Source: Pochonia chlamydosporia 170 (taxonomy: Eukaryota > Ascomycota > Sordariomycetes > Hypocreales > Clavicipitaceae). Taken from it: a DNA stretch of 64,000 bases. The notes under the pieces were generated by a model. The model was not told the origin of the DNA and made no database searches. It saw only the letters and a list, made by a program, of their open reading frames with translations. Shown here piece by piece: positions 29,434 through 41,689 of this stretch. The first letter of the stretch is position 1. Each line of letters begins with the position of its first letter. Position numbers and translations under genes: made by a program. Location of the stretch: contig NC_035792.1 of NCBI RefSeq assembly GCF_001653235.2, positions 2,976,001-3,040,000 of the forward strand, given 5' to 3'.

Positions 29434-32021
29434 GCGGTGCAATCAGGAGAAGGGGGGAATATATCGATGCATATCCAGAGAGGTGTAAGCAAGTGGATGC
29501 ATGTACATGGCAATCAAAAGCCCGGATAAAGTTTTATAAGGTAGCAAAAAGACTTATTAGGTAGAAAGCAAGATAACAGAGGAAATGATGGCAGCTTTTT
29601 GGTTCATGAATGTGCCCCTACAGATGCCCCAGTAGCTCGTGTTTGAAGCCAATGGTCACAGCTGCGTACGACTGAGCAGTCCTTTCCAGACAAGAAGACA
29701 GCCAAACACCAGGGGCTTGGAAGGCCTGCTCTAGATCCCTGTATCGGGGGGCAAACATGGGTGACGGAACGCCTGGTAGCGTATCTCACCGTCACAAATT
29801 CGAAGTGATCAAAAGATCCCCCATTACCAAGGTTGGCAACGCCCAGAAAGCACGTGGGCGGTCGAGAGCGTTCAAAGGTCAAGCCTAACAGGTCCAAGGC
29901 CAAACACTTCCATCTTCAGCACAGCCAGGATAAGCGAGAAGGGAGCACCAAAGCAGTCAGCTACAGGACGGACACAGAGCAACAGGCACATAGTTCCGCG
30001 ATGACAACGGAATTAACTGGAATCGGGCGTCGCTTGAAATCCGAAATAGTATAGCCATGTAAGATGTTAGGTTTGTGCGGTGAGACAGGAATCGGGGCTG
30101 ATTCCAATTCTGTGCAGGCAAGGCCGCAAGGTGGAGCTAGGTGGCTTTTCAACCCCGGAGGAATCAAAAAGATACTCCGTAATAGGCCCCAAACCAAGAC
30201 ATGGAGCTTCGACGGACCCCTCCAGGAACTTGACAAGGTGACAACGTCGTAGTCGAGAGGCTATGTTCCGAGCTTGGTAGTACTGGTTGCACAAACCAAA
30301 TCGCATTGGGAGTTAGACAGAACACAGACATCCATTATCGTGCTGCTAACAGGTCGCGAGTGGCAACAGTTAATGAACTAGTTGTGAGACTTTTGCATCC
30401 CGCGCGCGGTCTGACCGGGTAGTTGTTGAAGTCTGGTGGAATAAGCCGATGCCCAACCAACAACAACTCAACCAGCGAACACCGCAGGTCTGCTTCTCCG
30501 CCGGTTGTGCTTGGGCAGACGGAAGTTGTCGTTGACAGAACGTCGAAAGGCAACAACTAGGACTTATTGTCAGGGTCTCGAAGATGATCGGCACAAGACA
30601 CTCAGATTCGTTTCTTGGCCAGTTTGGGACCAGTGATACAGCACAGCAGGATTCAAATGCAGCACATCGCTGATGTTCCTGGCGATGTTAGGAAAGCTTA
30701 CGATACAGTGTGCACATTGGCTCTGGATTGGCCAGAGCCTGCCCACTCTGTGTCGCACAAGACCCGAGAAACTATTGACAATGTCAGTTGAATGGAAGAT
30801 TCTCGGACGTTGGCACAGTGCCAATTTTCCAGTCCTCGATATTGAATACTCGGCACACAATACGGATTTAAATATGTAGCATGGCGCTCCGGGCTGCTCT
30901 CATCGACGATCATGGAAAACTGCTTGATATGGCGGATCGCAAAGCGCCTTCAATTCATTTTTCAAGCGGCGTCAATAGCTGGAAGTCGCGGAGTGACTAT
31001 TGTAAAAACAACCCATCTTACTGAGTAGAGCCACCAGACGCATCTTGGCCGAGCATCAAGCATTGGGCAATAGGCGCTCCCATCTCACCACAATAGTCTT
31101 GTGCCGTCGGGTGAGTGGAGCGGCTAGAGTGGCCAGCCTTCTTTTCAACCAAGCAGCCCATTTGATTTGCCCGCGGAGTGGCTGCCGAGAATTCTGTGGC
31201 TCTCTCCACCATGGCCAACGGCTTGGGCGCCGAGACCATGATGGGCACGAGCCGGCAGTCAAATTGGTGTGTTATCATCATTTCGTCCTTGCGCTTCGGC
31301 CGGAACAAGACTGACGGCGTTTTGGCGAGATCGAAAAACAGACCTCTGGTTCCAAGCTTGCTCCCAGGTTTAATCAAATGGTCATGATGCTGTGAGAATC
31401 TTTTCCTCTTCTCAGACGAGGCAAGCAACTCGATATTGGACACTGAATGGGGGCAAGGCAGCAAATGCCAAGAGCTGGTCTAGTACTTGAGTAGAACAAG
31501 ATGCGGCTGACAGTGGCCCCTCCTTCTTTGTAAGTGTTATGTGTCCCTGCGCTGAGCTGGGGGCTCAGTCAATTCTACACGATGTTAGTCTTGTGAAACA
31601 CAGATGCGAACTCATGGAGGATGATGCTCCATGTTGGGAGTGAAGTCGAGGGTATGATTCAGTTGAGGCTGCATGGTTCATAGTGTGATGGACCAACAGA
31701 ACCGGTGGGGAGGCATTTGGCGAGATGGGCCGGAGTAGTTTGCAGGCAAAGCAGGCAAGGTGGGAATAACAGACTGAAGTACTTAAGTAGAAGAGGTCAA
31801 GGTTCAGTGTTGGTACTATTTCGAGACATGGTTTGGTACTTTAGGTGGGAAGGAGGGACCAGACCAGCACTAGGACGGACTTGACGGGTGGAGAGGCTGT
31901 TGAAGTCGTCGGCAACTGCCAGGCACCTGGACTAGTCCGGTCGCACTTGACTTTACATGCACAGAGATGGAGGGGCAAGAGGGGTTCTGGCTCAAATGGT
32001 CTGGTGGGCGCCAAGCGTCTG

Positions 32022-33005
32022 TTCAATGTTGGTGCATGATGTGAGGCATGAGGGTCCATACTTTAGTTTCTCTCTCTGTTGCGTGTGTACAGGTTCCATT
32101 TGATGGTTCCATTTGATGTCTTGTTTGATGTCTTGTTTGATTCTTCGCCCCCTCCAGATTGATTGATGGCTGAATCGTCAATCCATGACCATCCACACTT
32201 GCATCAAATGTCAAGTCGCCACAAACCCTCTGACGAGCGCCACATGCGCTACAATGCAGCTACAGCATGCAGGACCTTGACCGCACACATCAATGTGCAC
32301 AGGTCTGCGTCTGGTTTCAAAAGCGCATAAAGGTGTACGCCATCTGGGCAACACCAGACGCATCATGGACCACTCCGCCCTTCAGACATTGAAGTTATCA
32401 GCGTCAAGTCAACGAATATGTCATGTCCAGTGGCCCAGCCCGACAGTGGACAGTCGAACAGGCGGGAGCACGAGGATATACCACGCCAGACGTCAGATGC
32501 GTGGAGGAGTCAACCGGTCCTTGTGAACAAAGCACCATGCGATATGGGCTTAGGTGCTTAGGTCCCGCCAACAATGTCATGCATGGTTCAAGTGACTTCG
32601 GGCGTGGACGATGGGGTTCAATGGTCCAATGTCTGGCACAATGCCTACCAACATGGAAGCCCTAACAGAATTGAGTCTGGTCAACTGTCGCAGAACAAAC
32701 CAGAACATTGAAAGCCTGGTGGCTGTTGATGGCATCTGCAGGGGACCAAACGCCGCGGAGGAGTCAAATCCAGTCAACTTCAGTCTGGCAATCTGAGGTG
32801 GACACTAGCCTGGGATGCGCTGAATTATAGTTCAGATGTTGGTTGGGTTGGGTCAAGTCGACCCAGGCTGTTTTCTGTTAAGCGTTAGCGCTACCGTCGA
32901 GTGGTGCTGAGGAGTCTGGTATTGAGGGCAACATTGAAGTCAAACTGCCAGGCTCCAGTCCTGTCAATCGAGTCAATCGAGTCAATCGCCGAGACGAACA
33001 TTGAA
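32022..33005. promoter_or_regulatory. Cluster of four AACATTGAA motifs
   Basis: Exact copies at 32022-32030 (reverse orientation), 32704-32712, 32930-32938 and 32997-33005, that is 590 to 1570 bp upstream of the bZIP start codon. This is the densest group of a 9-mer that recurs across the window's intergenic DNA. A binding-site role is inference. Confidence 0.4.
32092..32141 (+). repeat. Short tandem repeats (2 x 13 bp, then 2 x 12 bp)
   Basis: Two copies of GGTTCCATTTGAT followed directly by two copies of GTCTTGTTTGAT. Both units end in TTTGAT, so they look like stepwise slippage products. Confidence 0.9.
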
Positions 33006-33594
33006 CCAGACCAGACAGAACTGCAGCGCTCCCTGGGCCAGAGGTCCAGTCTGGTCAAGTCCAGTCTGATCTGGTTGCTCCAGTACGTCTGCAGTACATG
33101 GAGCCTTCCATCCCGGCGCAACCGTCGTCACCCTTCCACCAATGCTAGACCCAACGTCTCGCTTCTTCCGCATGTTCTTCCCCCGTACTTAAGTACTCCG
33201 TATCGACACTGTTGACGCCGCCGCCACCACCAGGCTCGAGCAAGCTCCGTGTCCTTGTCGTCAACCGCCCACCACACGTAATAACTTAATATTACTTACT
33301 TCAGCCCGCCTTTTGCTCCCATCTGATCTTCTTCTATCACCCCAAGCCAAGACCAAGACTCCTCCGACGTGGACTTCTTCCGCCTCCAGTCGTCCTATCC
33401 TCTCCTCGTGCCGTGTCGTGCCCTCCTTGCCTGCCCGCATTACGTTCACCATCTTGTCCAACTCCGACAAGACCCGTCACTCCGGCCTCCGTCTTTCGTC
33501 TTCCCAGTTGGTCGTCTCCAACATCGCACAGCTTCTTCGTCAGTCAGTCAGTCATCTCAGTCCTCGGCCGTCTGTTCTACAGTCATAGATCGCT

Positions 33595-34940
33595 ATGGAC
33601 TTCACGTCGCAGTACCAGTTTGCTGGTGGCCAGCCGCAATACCAGGCTTTCATGAACATCCCGCCTCTGACGCCGTCCAACTCGCACTCTGCTGGCTCCG
33701 ACGACTTCAACACTACCTCTCCTCCAGTTAGTAAACCAGACATCTCTTCGATTTTCTGAGCCTGCAACAAGCCGCGTTGTGCATGTGCCGTGACTCGTCA
33801 AGCTCCTTTCCCATTCTCCTGCTATCTCTCTGCCCGCCCCACCATTTCCTATACCCATCTGAATTTTACACGTCATTGTCACGATGTTGCTGTAATTTGA
33901 GCGCAACCAACTTACCCCTCTCGCAAGACCGACTGTTGCTACACTTGCTACACTCGAAGCATCAATATACGGTTATGGTACCTTGGGAAACTCAATACTA
34001 ACGGAATGTGCCTATTGTAGGAGGGTTTCGACGGCATTCATAACACCGACCAGTTCCAAGGCTACGACTATAATCAGAGCTTCCACAACCCGTCCCAACA
34101 CCAAACCCCTGGCTTCCCTGGACCCCCGACTCCGCCAAACCCTGCAGCGTTTGGAAGTCAACAGTCGACGTCACAGCTTCATCATCAAGCTCCCGGCACA
34201 AATGGCCATCTTAACGGTGCGCTGTCGGCGCCCAAGACTGAAGGTGTCGACGACGGCCAGCTCCGAGCTGGTAGTGATGACGATGAATCGCTGACACCAG
34301 CCCAATCCCGACGCAAAGCGCAGAACCGTGCAGCGTGAGTCTTGACGCAGCTTTTGACAACCCCCCAACGAGCGGGCGGATCATCCGGCCAAAGGGAAGA
34401 ACAACACACTGACATGTCCATTCCAGGCAACGTGCATTTCGTGAACGAAAGGAGAAGCATGTGAAGGACCTCGAGGCCAAACTTGCACACATGGAGGCGG
34501 CACAACAGCAAGCTTCCGTAGAAAACGAACGATTGAAAAGAGACTTGCAAAAGATTTCGACCGAAAACGAGATTTTAAGAGCTACCTCATCTAGCAACGG
34601 GAATGGCAGCTCGCACTCTCCTGAACCGACAACCACGGGTCCCATGAAATATAATCCCACCGACTTTTATTCCAACGTCCTTCAGGGTCATCAAAACAAG
34701 TTTCCTTCACACCGTATTGTCACTTCTGATGACGGGGAGCGTTTACTTGCTGCAGGGGCAACCTGGGACTTCATTATCAACCATGATCTTTACAAACGAG
34801 GCATGGTGGATGTTGGCGATGTCAGCGAGCGGTTGAAGTCTTGTGCTCGTTGCGACGGGCAAGGGCCTGTGTTCTCGGAACAGTCTATTATTTTCGCCAT
34901 GGAGCAAAGCGTCGCCAGCGGCTCGGATGACCTTTTATAG
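33595..34940 (+). CDS. AP-1/Pap1-type bZIP transcription factor
   Basis: Nuclear DNA-binding regulator. Spliced model: 33595-33726, 34021-34334, 34427-34940; introns of 294 and 92 nt; 319 aa. Seen: a Gln/Pro/Asn-rich N-terminus; the basic region with NRAAQRAFR at residues 146-154, matching the fungal Pap1 signature NxxAQxxFR that reads TTACGTAA-like sites; a leucine zipper over about 165-200; and a C-terminal part with CARC and DFIINHDLYKRG-like helices reminiscent of the C-terminal domain of fungal fcr3/AP-1-like proteins. The second intron splits the basic region codon for Ala149, fixing the join. The first intron (294 nt) is unusually long for this window. The classic Yap1 cysteine-rich domains are not both present, so oxidative-stress control should not be assumed. 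Exact orthologue not assigned. Confidence 0.92.
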
Positions 34941-36737
34941 CCGCCCAACTGAGTGCACAAAGGGCTGCATGCAATGCTTTGCCTGCACCACATTCGTCTT
35001 TTGTATCATGGGAGATATGCAACACAAATTATATCCGAGCCGAGAGGCTTACATCCTGGGCGTTTTGGTTGGACGGTATTTAGGGGTTCCAAAAAAACGG
35101 CGTCATCCTGACTTCACTGTGGATTTGGGAAGGATCATCTTCTTCGCCATAACCACAAGCATTCGGTGGTGTATGCGGCGTGTATGGGGCCACTTGGATG
35201 CACAATACTTTTATATTTTACAGCAAACTCGGTAATGACGTTGTTCACTTTTTAACTCGGTCCATCAAAATAGGTTCGGCTTAGCCTTTGTCTGGGTTGA
35301 TTGCAACATTGCGCGGCTTGTTTACTTGTCGCGGGCAATCGGCGGCGAATTTTCTGCACACGTTGGTACGGCGTGCTTATTCCACTACAGCAACCTATCT
35401 GGACTTTTTGTCATGATCTCTAAAAGCTACCTGAGGTGTGAATGTTTGGAAAGGATATTGGCCAGTCTTTGACTTGGGCAGCATGCTAATGACGGAGATG
35501 AGACTTGGAGAGTGTCTTACCAATTTGAGGCGATCCTTTATTTTGCAATTCGAATTTATGCGAGTGTCTGATGCAACATGGGCATTTTCAAGTAGTTCGA
35601 GCACAGACTGCGCATTTTTCTGGGCTTTGAATGTATTTACGTCTTGTTGAAAGCTTGCTACAATATGACTTCTCTTGAACTCAGTCGACCCAATGTATGT
35701 CTGTTTGTCCAGCACTACCAACTTGAAATGAGATTCGAGGGGTCCGCAGCATCATCCTTCGGACCGAGCTTCTGCAGGATCGAGAACCCTATCTCATGGT
35801 AGTAGCTTTCCGGTCGATGATCCGGCCGCCAAGGGATCTGAGATGGCCGAGGGCTACATTAGCTTGCGCGCTAGGACTTGATGTTGAAGATCTGGGGAAA
35901 CGAAACCCTGGCTGCAGCCCCACAGGAGAGTCCATTCCAACACGAAGCGAAGCGATGGACAACATGTCTTACCTAGACAGGCTGTAAGTTTTACTGCGCC
36001 GTCCCGAAGAATGGGGGGAATCCTTGAGCTACAGGTATTAATATTTGGTGATGTTAATTGATCTGGTATAAGTATCCGTGGTTAAGGAAGTCGAGTTGAC
36101 TGAACTCATGATATAAGACGAGGTGAATAAAGCTATGGTCTGCGGAGGTGCCCCTCAAAAGCTCGCCTGGGATAACTTTCGACCCGGTCGAGGAAGTTTA
36201 ATAGGATTGAAGCTGGTATGTTGCGTCTCAGTTGGTTGTGCTAGTTTCGTATGGATCCCTTACTCTTTAACTCTTCCATTGCTGGTGATGTAGTGTGTCC
36301 ATTCCTATGAGAGGAGTCTACTTTAACCATGCCGTGAAGAGAATTGTTCAAGAGTCATTATGTGGCTGATATGTTGAACGTTTGCTGTAATACTGGACAA
36401 ATATATCCTGTTAGATGTTGTATTGATGATGGCTGAACCATATCAAACCTGCATGATGGACCTCAGCTCGTGTTTCTAAAACAGCACCTTGCTCTTGCAT
36501 TCCACCTCTACTTCCATCAGTGGTCTGCACAGCGGGTTGCAATATCTACTACGACTCTTATCATCAACCTAGCCCATTGAACGAAGGGGGCCTGAAACAG
36601 TCTGAGAAAGAAATATATGCATGAAAATCCGGCAGTCCTAATCAACCCTCTAAATATTAAACCCATCCTCTTCCTTGCCAACCAACTACTCGAATCATAC
36701 TACATCCATCTTCATCCTCAAGTACTCCATAATCAAA
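34941..36737. other. Intergenic between bZIP and small secreted protein genes
   Basis: 1.8 kb with no supportable gene. Open frames here are short and lack codon bias or recognisable features. Confidence 0.5.
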
Positions 36738-37001
36738 ATGAAGCTCCTCACACTCCTCATCCTCTCTATTCCCCTCTCCCTTGCAGACACCTCAAAAGAC
36801 ACACACCTCCAGAACAGTAACAACGTCGAAAACACCCAAACCATCGACAACCAGGCCAGACATTACAGCTTGGACAACAGGCCACAAAGGGACGAGATGT
36901 ACAAACACCGTCGGGATAATCCGTACATGGACGGCGAGAGGTACCCGCTCCGACGGCGCGGTAAGCTCGACTGGTTTGTTGTGCGGAGGGAAGACGAGTG
37001 A
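36738..37001 (+). CDS. Small secreted protein with dibasic sites (87 aa)
   Basis: Not recognised. Seen: the ATG at 36738 opens with MKLLTLLILSIPLSLA, a clean signal peptide with cleavage expected after about Ala16. The mature part is 70 residues, very polar and Asn/Gln/Asp/Arg-rich, without cysteines. It carries RR (58-59), RRR (72-74) and RR (83-84), which are candidate Kex2-type processing sites near the C-terminus. An in-frame ATG 63 bases upstream would bury the signal peptide and is not preferred. No intron. It could be a secreted effector-like or peptide precursor, or a chance frame; the strong signal sequence is the main support. Confidence 0.5.
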   Translation: MKLLTLLILSIPLSLADTSKDTHLQNSNNVENTQTIDNQARHYSLDNRPQRDEMYKHRRDNPYMDGERYPLRRRGKLDWFVVRREDE

Positions 37002-37844
37002 TGGGCCTCTATCGGCGGCGTTTGACGAGATCGTGAGATATGTTGGATCGTAGTGTGCTGGTATTGATGGGCGAGAGGTTACGATGGGGGAGGGGGCAGA
37101 ATGGAAACGGGGTTGGAGGAGGTTGTGCTGTGGCTTGGATTTTGAGAATTGGGAATGAAGTGAAATAGGTGCTGTGATGGTTTGGGAAGAGTTGGGTACG
37201 TTTTTCTACCGTGCCTTGACTCAAATCGTGATTTGGTTCGCAACGAATGGCACTTTCCCACGTGTCGACAATAGGTAGTTAATAATTGTCTGGATCGTGC
37301 TATGCCCGTCTTCAACAAGACCGCAAGGCGGTTACAACTTGGAATATCAAGCGGACTGAACTGTATGATATAGTTGTGTATTGCTAGATGCTCCGCTACC
37401 AGCAAGCAGTTCTGCGTCTCCAAACAGCCAAATCGGGTCAAGCGATTCAAGATTAAATACTATAATACAATGCACCGAGCACCCACGCAAAAGAAAGGAA
37501 TAGAAACAAACAATGCAACTAAGACTCCATGCCTCATAACTCCTATAACATGTCCGTTCCCTAAATCGAGGCCCAACATCTTCCCTCCGTCTCTTGGCAT
37601 CAAAAAATGATAGCATCGACCGCCAATATTGGCCTCCCATGGCACAGTAAACCTGCACTATCCGGGTGGTCACTCGTTTCCCCATGCTCATATCTTCGTC
37701 CTCACACATCCCAAACCATTATGTATCATTCCGCCAAATTTTCGCCTCCTTCTTCTACCCGTCTCATGTCGCCGCCATATCCCTTCCTCGTTTGCAGTTC
37801 AAATAGTTTTGGTGCCTAAAGCTTTGAAAGCCAGGACAAGTCGC
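37002..37844. other. Intergenic, 3' flanks
   Basis: 843 bp between the convergent small secreted protein gene and the phosphotransferase gene. Nothing recognisable. Confidence 0.5.
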
Positions 37845-39297
37845 TTAGTGGATCTTCTCGCCATTAATCTTGGGGCCGAACTCGTCGTAGGGGTGCTTGA
37901 TGGTTAAGCACCAAATGTCGAGGTAGTCGCAGATGGATACGATAACGTCGACGACAAAGCTGCCATAGACACCCAAGGCAATACCCAGGAGGAGAAAAAC
38001 AAAAGAAACCTGGTATTCATCATGACCGAGGGCGCTTGGCCAGCCAACGCCGAATCGCTTGATGAGAATAGGTCCAAGAGAGTCGATAACACCACAAGCG
38101 AGGGGAATGCTGAGAACATTCCAGTACGGGAAGGGAAGCTTGACCAAGTGGGCGGTGATCATCTGTCCAACGCTGTACGCATTCACAATGCCGGCGAAGA
38201 AGACGAAGGGGACCAGGTGGTGATACAAAATGTTGGGCTGCAGGTACAGGTAGGTGACGATCAGGGTCCAAATGCCGAAGAAGGGGAGAAGACCGACGAG
38301 AGCACCGCGGGAGCGATCGCCCCGATCGTGACGGGCTCGAATGACGTTAAACGAAGACTCGACCGTGTTCAAGACCAAAACAATGGCGCCCTGGACGAGA
38401 TACCATTCTGTGAATGAGAGCTCGTAAACGAACTTGGGAATACCCAATGACTCGGGGATTCCAATGGCTCGGAGCATGCTCTGCTGCCAGATGTGCGCTC
38501 CGCCCAGCAAGCCCGTTAGAGTGTAGACGGCGACCAAAATCAAGACACCTTCGACTGGGCCATTGACAATGCCAAGAGTGAGGGTCTTGGTGTGGTACTC
38601 GTCCCAGGTTTGGACGTAAAAGGTCAGGAGAGCTATGTTTCAAAATCAGTCGGTTAGCAATGGAAATCCTCAATGCTTCGCTTCGGCTGCAAGCAAGCTG
38701 GAAAGAACGTACAAGCAAACAGAGTCGCAACAGTCTTCCAACCTTGACCCATATTTTGAGAGGCAGCGAAGATGAGAACTTCGAGACTGGTGTTGAGAGC
38801 ATCGACGCCGTGATCAAATAGCTCACCAAGGGGGCCAGATTGCTTAGTTCGACGTCTAGAAGACACGTTAGCGCCTGCTTTCCAACAATGCGGTCCATGT
38901 TCGATTCGCTCGTGCTGCAGTTTAACGCCAAGACGCGACAGACGTGGGCGAATCGTGTCCCGAAATTCAGTCGCAAGCCTTTCACTTACGCCTGAGCACC
39001 ATCGACGGCATCGAAAGTCTGGTACAAGAAGAGCCCGATCGCCCAACTAAAATACACCCAAGCCGGGCAGTCCTGGTCGAGGGTGGGATTGTACCACAGC
39101 AGCGTCAAGACGTTGATTACGACGAACAGGAATCCCGTCAGAGTAATCAGATTGGGAGCCATGCTCATGGGAAACAGCTTAATGACGAAATTGTTGTAAA
39201 ACGGCTTGAGGATGTACTTGGACGTCAGCGACCGATCGACCGAGGAGTACTTGTACTCTTTGAGCGCCGGAAGCTGGTTATGTCGGAGATAGACCAT
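37845..39297 (-). CDS. cpt1: Choline/ethanolamine phosphotransferase (CDP-alcohol phosphotransferase)
   Basis: Integral ER/Golgi membrane enzyme of the Kennedy pathway; transfers phosphocholine or phosphoethanolamine from the CDP-alcohol to diacylglycerol. Spliced model (minus): 39297-38990, 38855-38713, 38632-37845; introns of 134 and 80 nt; 412 aa, as in yeast Cpt1/Ept1. Seen: the catalytic motif DG-x2-AR-x8-G-x3-D-x3-D at residues 99-121 (Asp99, Gly100, Ala103, Arg104, Gly113, Asp117, Asp121), built across the first exon junction, and about eight to ten hydrophobic membrane spans. Choline versus ethanolamine preference cannot be told from the sequence, so the symbol stands for the family. 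It is divergent from the RNA polymerase gene across 2.4 kb. Confidence 0.93.
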
Positions 39298-41689
39298 CTT
39301 GGGCGATATGGAAGGGCAGCTGCAGAGGAAGACGGTAAGAGCGTGTTTTCGGGTTCGATTGTTGGGGGAGAACTAACCGGCGTGCCGTATTATGTGTCCA
39401 GTCAATGGGTCGATCGTGTCGAATTGTTGCAAAGTTAAAAGGGGTGTGGACCGTCGACCCAGTTCACACAAAACCAGAGCGATCGAAAAACGAGTAACCA
39501 AGCAGAGGCACTCGGCCGTGTATCCAGACGCGCGCTCGCAAGATTAGGGAGTGAAAAATAGACGCCAGACGCAGAAATAGAAGCAGAAAATGAAAGAGAA
39601 GCTAAACTGGTGTTGGTGTTGGGGGTAAATAATGTTGACGAAATTGGCGAGGGAGGGCGCCTCTAAGGTTGTCTCTTTTTTTCCTGGTCGTGTCGCGTGG
39701 GGACGGACAGGGAGTATCTTATGCGAGAATCGACCCGAGCCGGAGGAGCGAATGGGTGGTGGGCGACAGTACCGAGTACATGTGCTGGCTGGGTACGGAG
39801 TACTTGGCCAGCCTTGGTTGGCCCTTCCCGCTTTTAGCTGTGCGCCTGCCTGCTGGGTTGGTGCACTTGCCGTGCCTCCTGCTTGCACTCACACACACTC
39901 ACACAATCAAGCCCCGTGTCGCCCGCCGCTCCTTCCAACATTGAACGTTGACATGAAATTTCTGGCAGCCACCGACGGCAACGTCATTTCCCCCTGGCCC
40001 GTTGCGCGCTAGTCCTATTTCGGGCCATGTTCTGGGGCAGAGCAGCCAGCCAGAGCCCTTGATCAGCACCTGGGAACTTGACCTGCGTGTCGCTCGCTTC
40101 GGTCTCTGTCCGTCTGGTGTTGGTCGATGTCGTCTTTCAATCTCTTGCAGCCGTTGATCAATTTGAGCCGGCATCAAGTCGAGTGCAAGGATTCATGAAT
40201 AAATTAGGCCAAGGCTAGCGCAAGAATGCTTACTGGTGCGTTCCATCCAATCTCGCAGACGCATGTGCACACTTGCCGGTTTTGGTGCAATACATGCATG
40301 CCTCCTCGCGTGTCTCACCAGCTTGAGCTCTTGGTTGTCCCAAGGCTCTAGTTTGCAGTGCAGCCCTTTGGCTGGTTCAACCACATCAAATGGAATGCCA
40401 CCATGCGAACCACGCGACTTGGTGCACATGATGGCGTGCAGCGATTTTCTGGCAGTTTGGACGCAACTTGCCACGCTCGCCGCATGTCGCGGTATCTGGC
40501 ACGTCCTGTGTACTGCGTTGAACATTGAACCCAGGATTTGCTGAGTGAGCGTAGCATGGGCCCGTGTCTCTCCAACACAGGGATCAATTGGTGGGCCAAT
40601 ATTGAAGGCGCGAATCATTCATTAAGAGGGAAGTATTAGACCGGCATTCAACAGTCGCTGTGGTGAAGTACTATTGAGCTACCAGACCTTTGTCGCAAGC
40701 CGTTCTGTTCCCTATTTCGTCTACTTGGAAATTCTTAAGTGCCTGATATCCAAACCCTTGTGACATTACTTACCAGAGCAATGCAGAGGCGAGGCAGAAC
40801 AGCAGATGTAGAGCAAGATGGTTTTCAGTAATTATGCCCTGTCAGTCTGTCTAAAATCCGCCCAGATACATACATAACTCTCTATAATGCTAGGGCTACT
40901 GGAAGACAATCGAACTGGTCAAGATTAAAAATGCGTTAATGCCCTACATGTGAGCAACTCGAAGCATTTCCCACGCTCTTGAGATCTTGAACCAGATACC
41001 ATATTCCGATATTCCAGTATATCATGAGCTGCGTCTTAATTCCATGGAATACATCAGTCACACGCAACTCGCATGCTCGCTCTGAATGTATGGCAACGGT
41101 TAGCATCATGCTGCGGAGGGTGACAGAGTCACACAGTAGAGTAAAGGAAGAAGTCAAGTTGTCGTCAATACTAGGTGGTCAAATACATATGTATTCAGTT
41201 CGCGCTGATTGCCACCTCGCAGCCTCTTTCAGCTCTGTGCCTTGTGCATTCATCAACCGTTTGTCTCCTGTGCAAAGAGTGTGCAAAGAGTGAGCAAAGG
41301 TCAACTGGTGAGTGACGGACCGTTTCTGCCCTTTCTGCCCTTTCTGCCTTTTCTGCCACTTCTGCCAGCCCAACCCACGGGCCGCGTTTGCATTTACCTC
41401 TCTTTCCTTCTTTTTTTTCCCCATTTTGTTTTCATCACTCCTTCACATAAAGCACGACGAAACCATTTTCCGATTAACCGATTGCAGGAGTTCAGTCCCT
41501 TTTGCAACTTGACTGGTAGCCACCCACGTGCCATGCCGCTGGCCAACTTTCAACTCTCCGGAAAGTCGAATGTTGCGGTGGTGGTCGATTTATCTCACGA
41601 GGCATCTTCTTCCTAACTTTTGCCCAACATAATCAACCAGAGACAGGGTCTTGGGCTGGCTTCCAAGTCTTTCTGAGCTTGTCTTGATC
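39298..41689. other. Divergent intergenic region cpt1 / RdRP
   Basis: 2.4 kb serving as promoter space for both flanking genes. Holds AACATTGAA at 39937-39945 and 40521-40529, ACGGAGTA at 39795-39802, a 9-bp tandem repeat at 41323-41367, and a pyrimidine-rich tract at about 41397-41446 typical of fungal transcription start regions. No gene was seen. Confidence 0.5.
41323..41367 (+). repeat. Five 9-bp tandem repeats, TTTCTGCCN
   Basis: Five contiguous units (two TTTCTGCCC, then TTTCTGCCT, TTTCTGCCA and CTTCTGCCA) in the pyrimidine-rich promoter of the RNA polymerase gene, about 325 bp upstream of its ATG. Confidence 0.9.

Larger units (their letters stand above)
29434..33594. other. Long intergenic region upstream of the bZIP gene
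   Basis: 4.2 kb without a supportable gene. The right half (about 31.8-33.1 kb) is rich in repeated short words (GTCTGG/CCAGAC, AGTCAA), has a 13-bp/12-bp tandem repeat at 32092-32141, GAGTCAATC-type triplication at 32963-32990, four AACATTGAA copies (32022-33005) and one TACTCCGT at 33194-33201. Another TACTCCGT lies at 30173-30180. This may be an extended promoter for the bZIP factor. Confidence 0.5.
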
